5,625 nucleotides of DNA. Origin: an uncultured Eubacteriales bacterium. Lineage in GTDB: Bacteria; Bacillota; Clostridia; Christensenellales; Borkfalkiaceae. The DNA is taken from NCBI GenBank assembly GCA_900547645.1, contig URHP01000079.1:1-5625 (forward strand), given 5' to 3'. A program made the position numbers and the translations under genes. Shown here piece by piece: positions 5,582 through 5,625 of this stretch. The stretch's first letter is position 1. Each line of letters starts with the position of its first letter. The notes beneath the pieces were generated by a model. The model was not told the DNA's origin and made no database searches. It saw only the letters and a program-made list of their open reading frames with translations.

Positions 5582-5625
5582 CTGTCTCTTATACACATCT
5601 CCGAGCCCACGAGACTAGCGCTCAT
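5582..5625. other. Illumina Nextera/Tn5 adapter contamination at the contig end
   Basis: Positions 5582-5600 are the 19-base Tn5 mosaic end (CTGTCTCTTATACACATCT). Positions 5601-5615 (CCGAGCCCACGAGAC) are the Nextera read-2 adapter, 5616-5623 (TAGCGCTC) are an eight-base i7 index, and the final AT starts the P7 segment. Translated on the minus strand it gives the peptides MSASLVGSEMCIRDS and MYKRQ, known signatures of adapter read-through in draft genomes. This is an artefact of library preparation and not a mobile element of the organism. Confidence 0.98.

Noticed and set aside
5327..5596. Start of the GuaB fragment at 5596 giving MYKRQ
   Set aside because: Those five residues are encoded by adapter bases. 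Only codons from 5581 downward are genomic.
5582..5600. Tn5 mosaic end as evidence of a natural transposon
   Set aside because: The adjoining bases are the Nextera read-2 arm and an index, so it derives from library preparation.

Overview
The window looks like the end of a contig from a draft or metagenome assembly of a Clostridia-like Bacillota. The evidence is a GC-rich but Gram-positive-type layout: AGGAGG-type ribosome binding sites, clear sigmaA-type promoters, compact intrinsic terminators after nearly every transcription unit, an HTH_XRE protein with a membrane tail, and Bacillota-like GuaB and GuaA sequences. The taxonomic call is an inference without database support. Every gene lies on the minus strand, so transcription runs from the high-coordinate end to position 1.

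From upstream to downstream: (1) 5582-5625 is not genomic DNA. It is an Illumina Nextera/Tn5 adapter with its index, so the contig stops inside guaB. (2) 5327-5581 is the C-terminal 84 residues of IMP dehydrogenase (guaB), followed by an intrinsic terminator. (3) 3725-5260 is a complete two-domain GMP synthase (guaA). (4) 2684-3661 is a second, shorter GMP synthase with the ATP-pyrophosphatase and dimerisation parts but no glutaminase domain, ended by a strong terminator. (5) 1690-2432 is a probable secreted concanavalin/LamG-like protein of unknown function, broken by a one-base frameshift at an A5 run. It has its own promoter and terminator. (6) 635-1519 is a membrane-anchored YkuE/YaeI-type metallophosphoesterase with an excellent promoter and a leader holding three overlapping mini-ORFs. 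(7) 32-511 is an XRE-family helix-turn-helix protein with three transmembrane segments, with its own promoter, ending inside a perfect 32-bp palindromic terminator.

The guanylate block is the functional core. GuaB oxidises IMP to XMP and GuaA aminates XMP to GMP. The unusual point is that guaB is followed by two different XMP aminases in tandem, one glutamine-fed and one apparently dependent on free ammonia or on a glutaminase partner supplied in trans. The other three genes are separate single-gene units with no evident link to purine synthesis. I see no CRISPR array, tRNA, rRNA, insertion sequence or clear novel defence system. No gene-free stretch exceeds 300 bases: the longest is 2433-2683, holding a promoter, an inverted repeat and a terminator.
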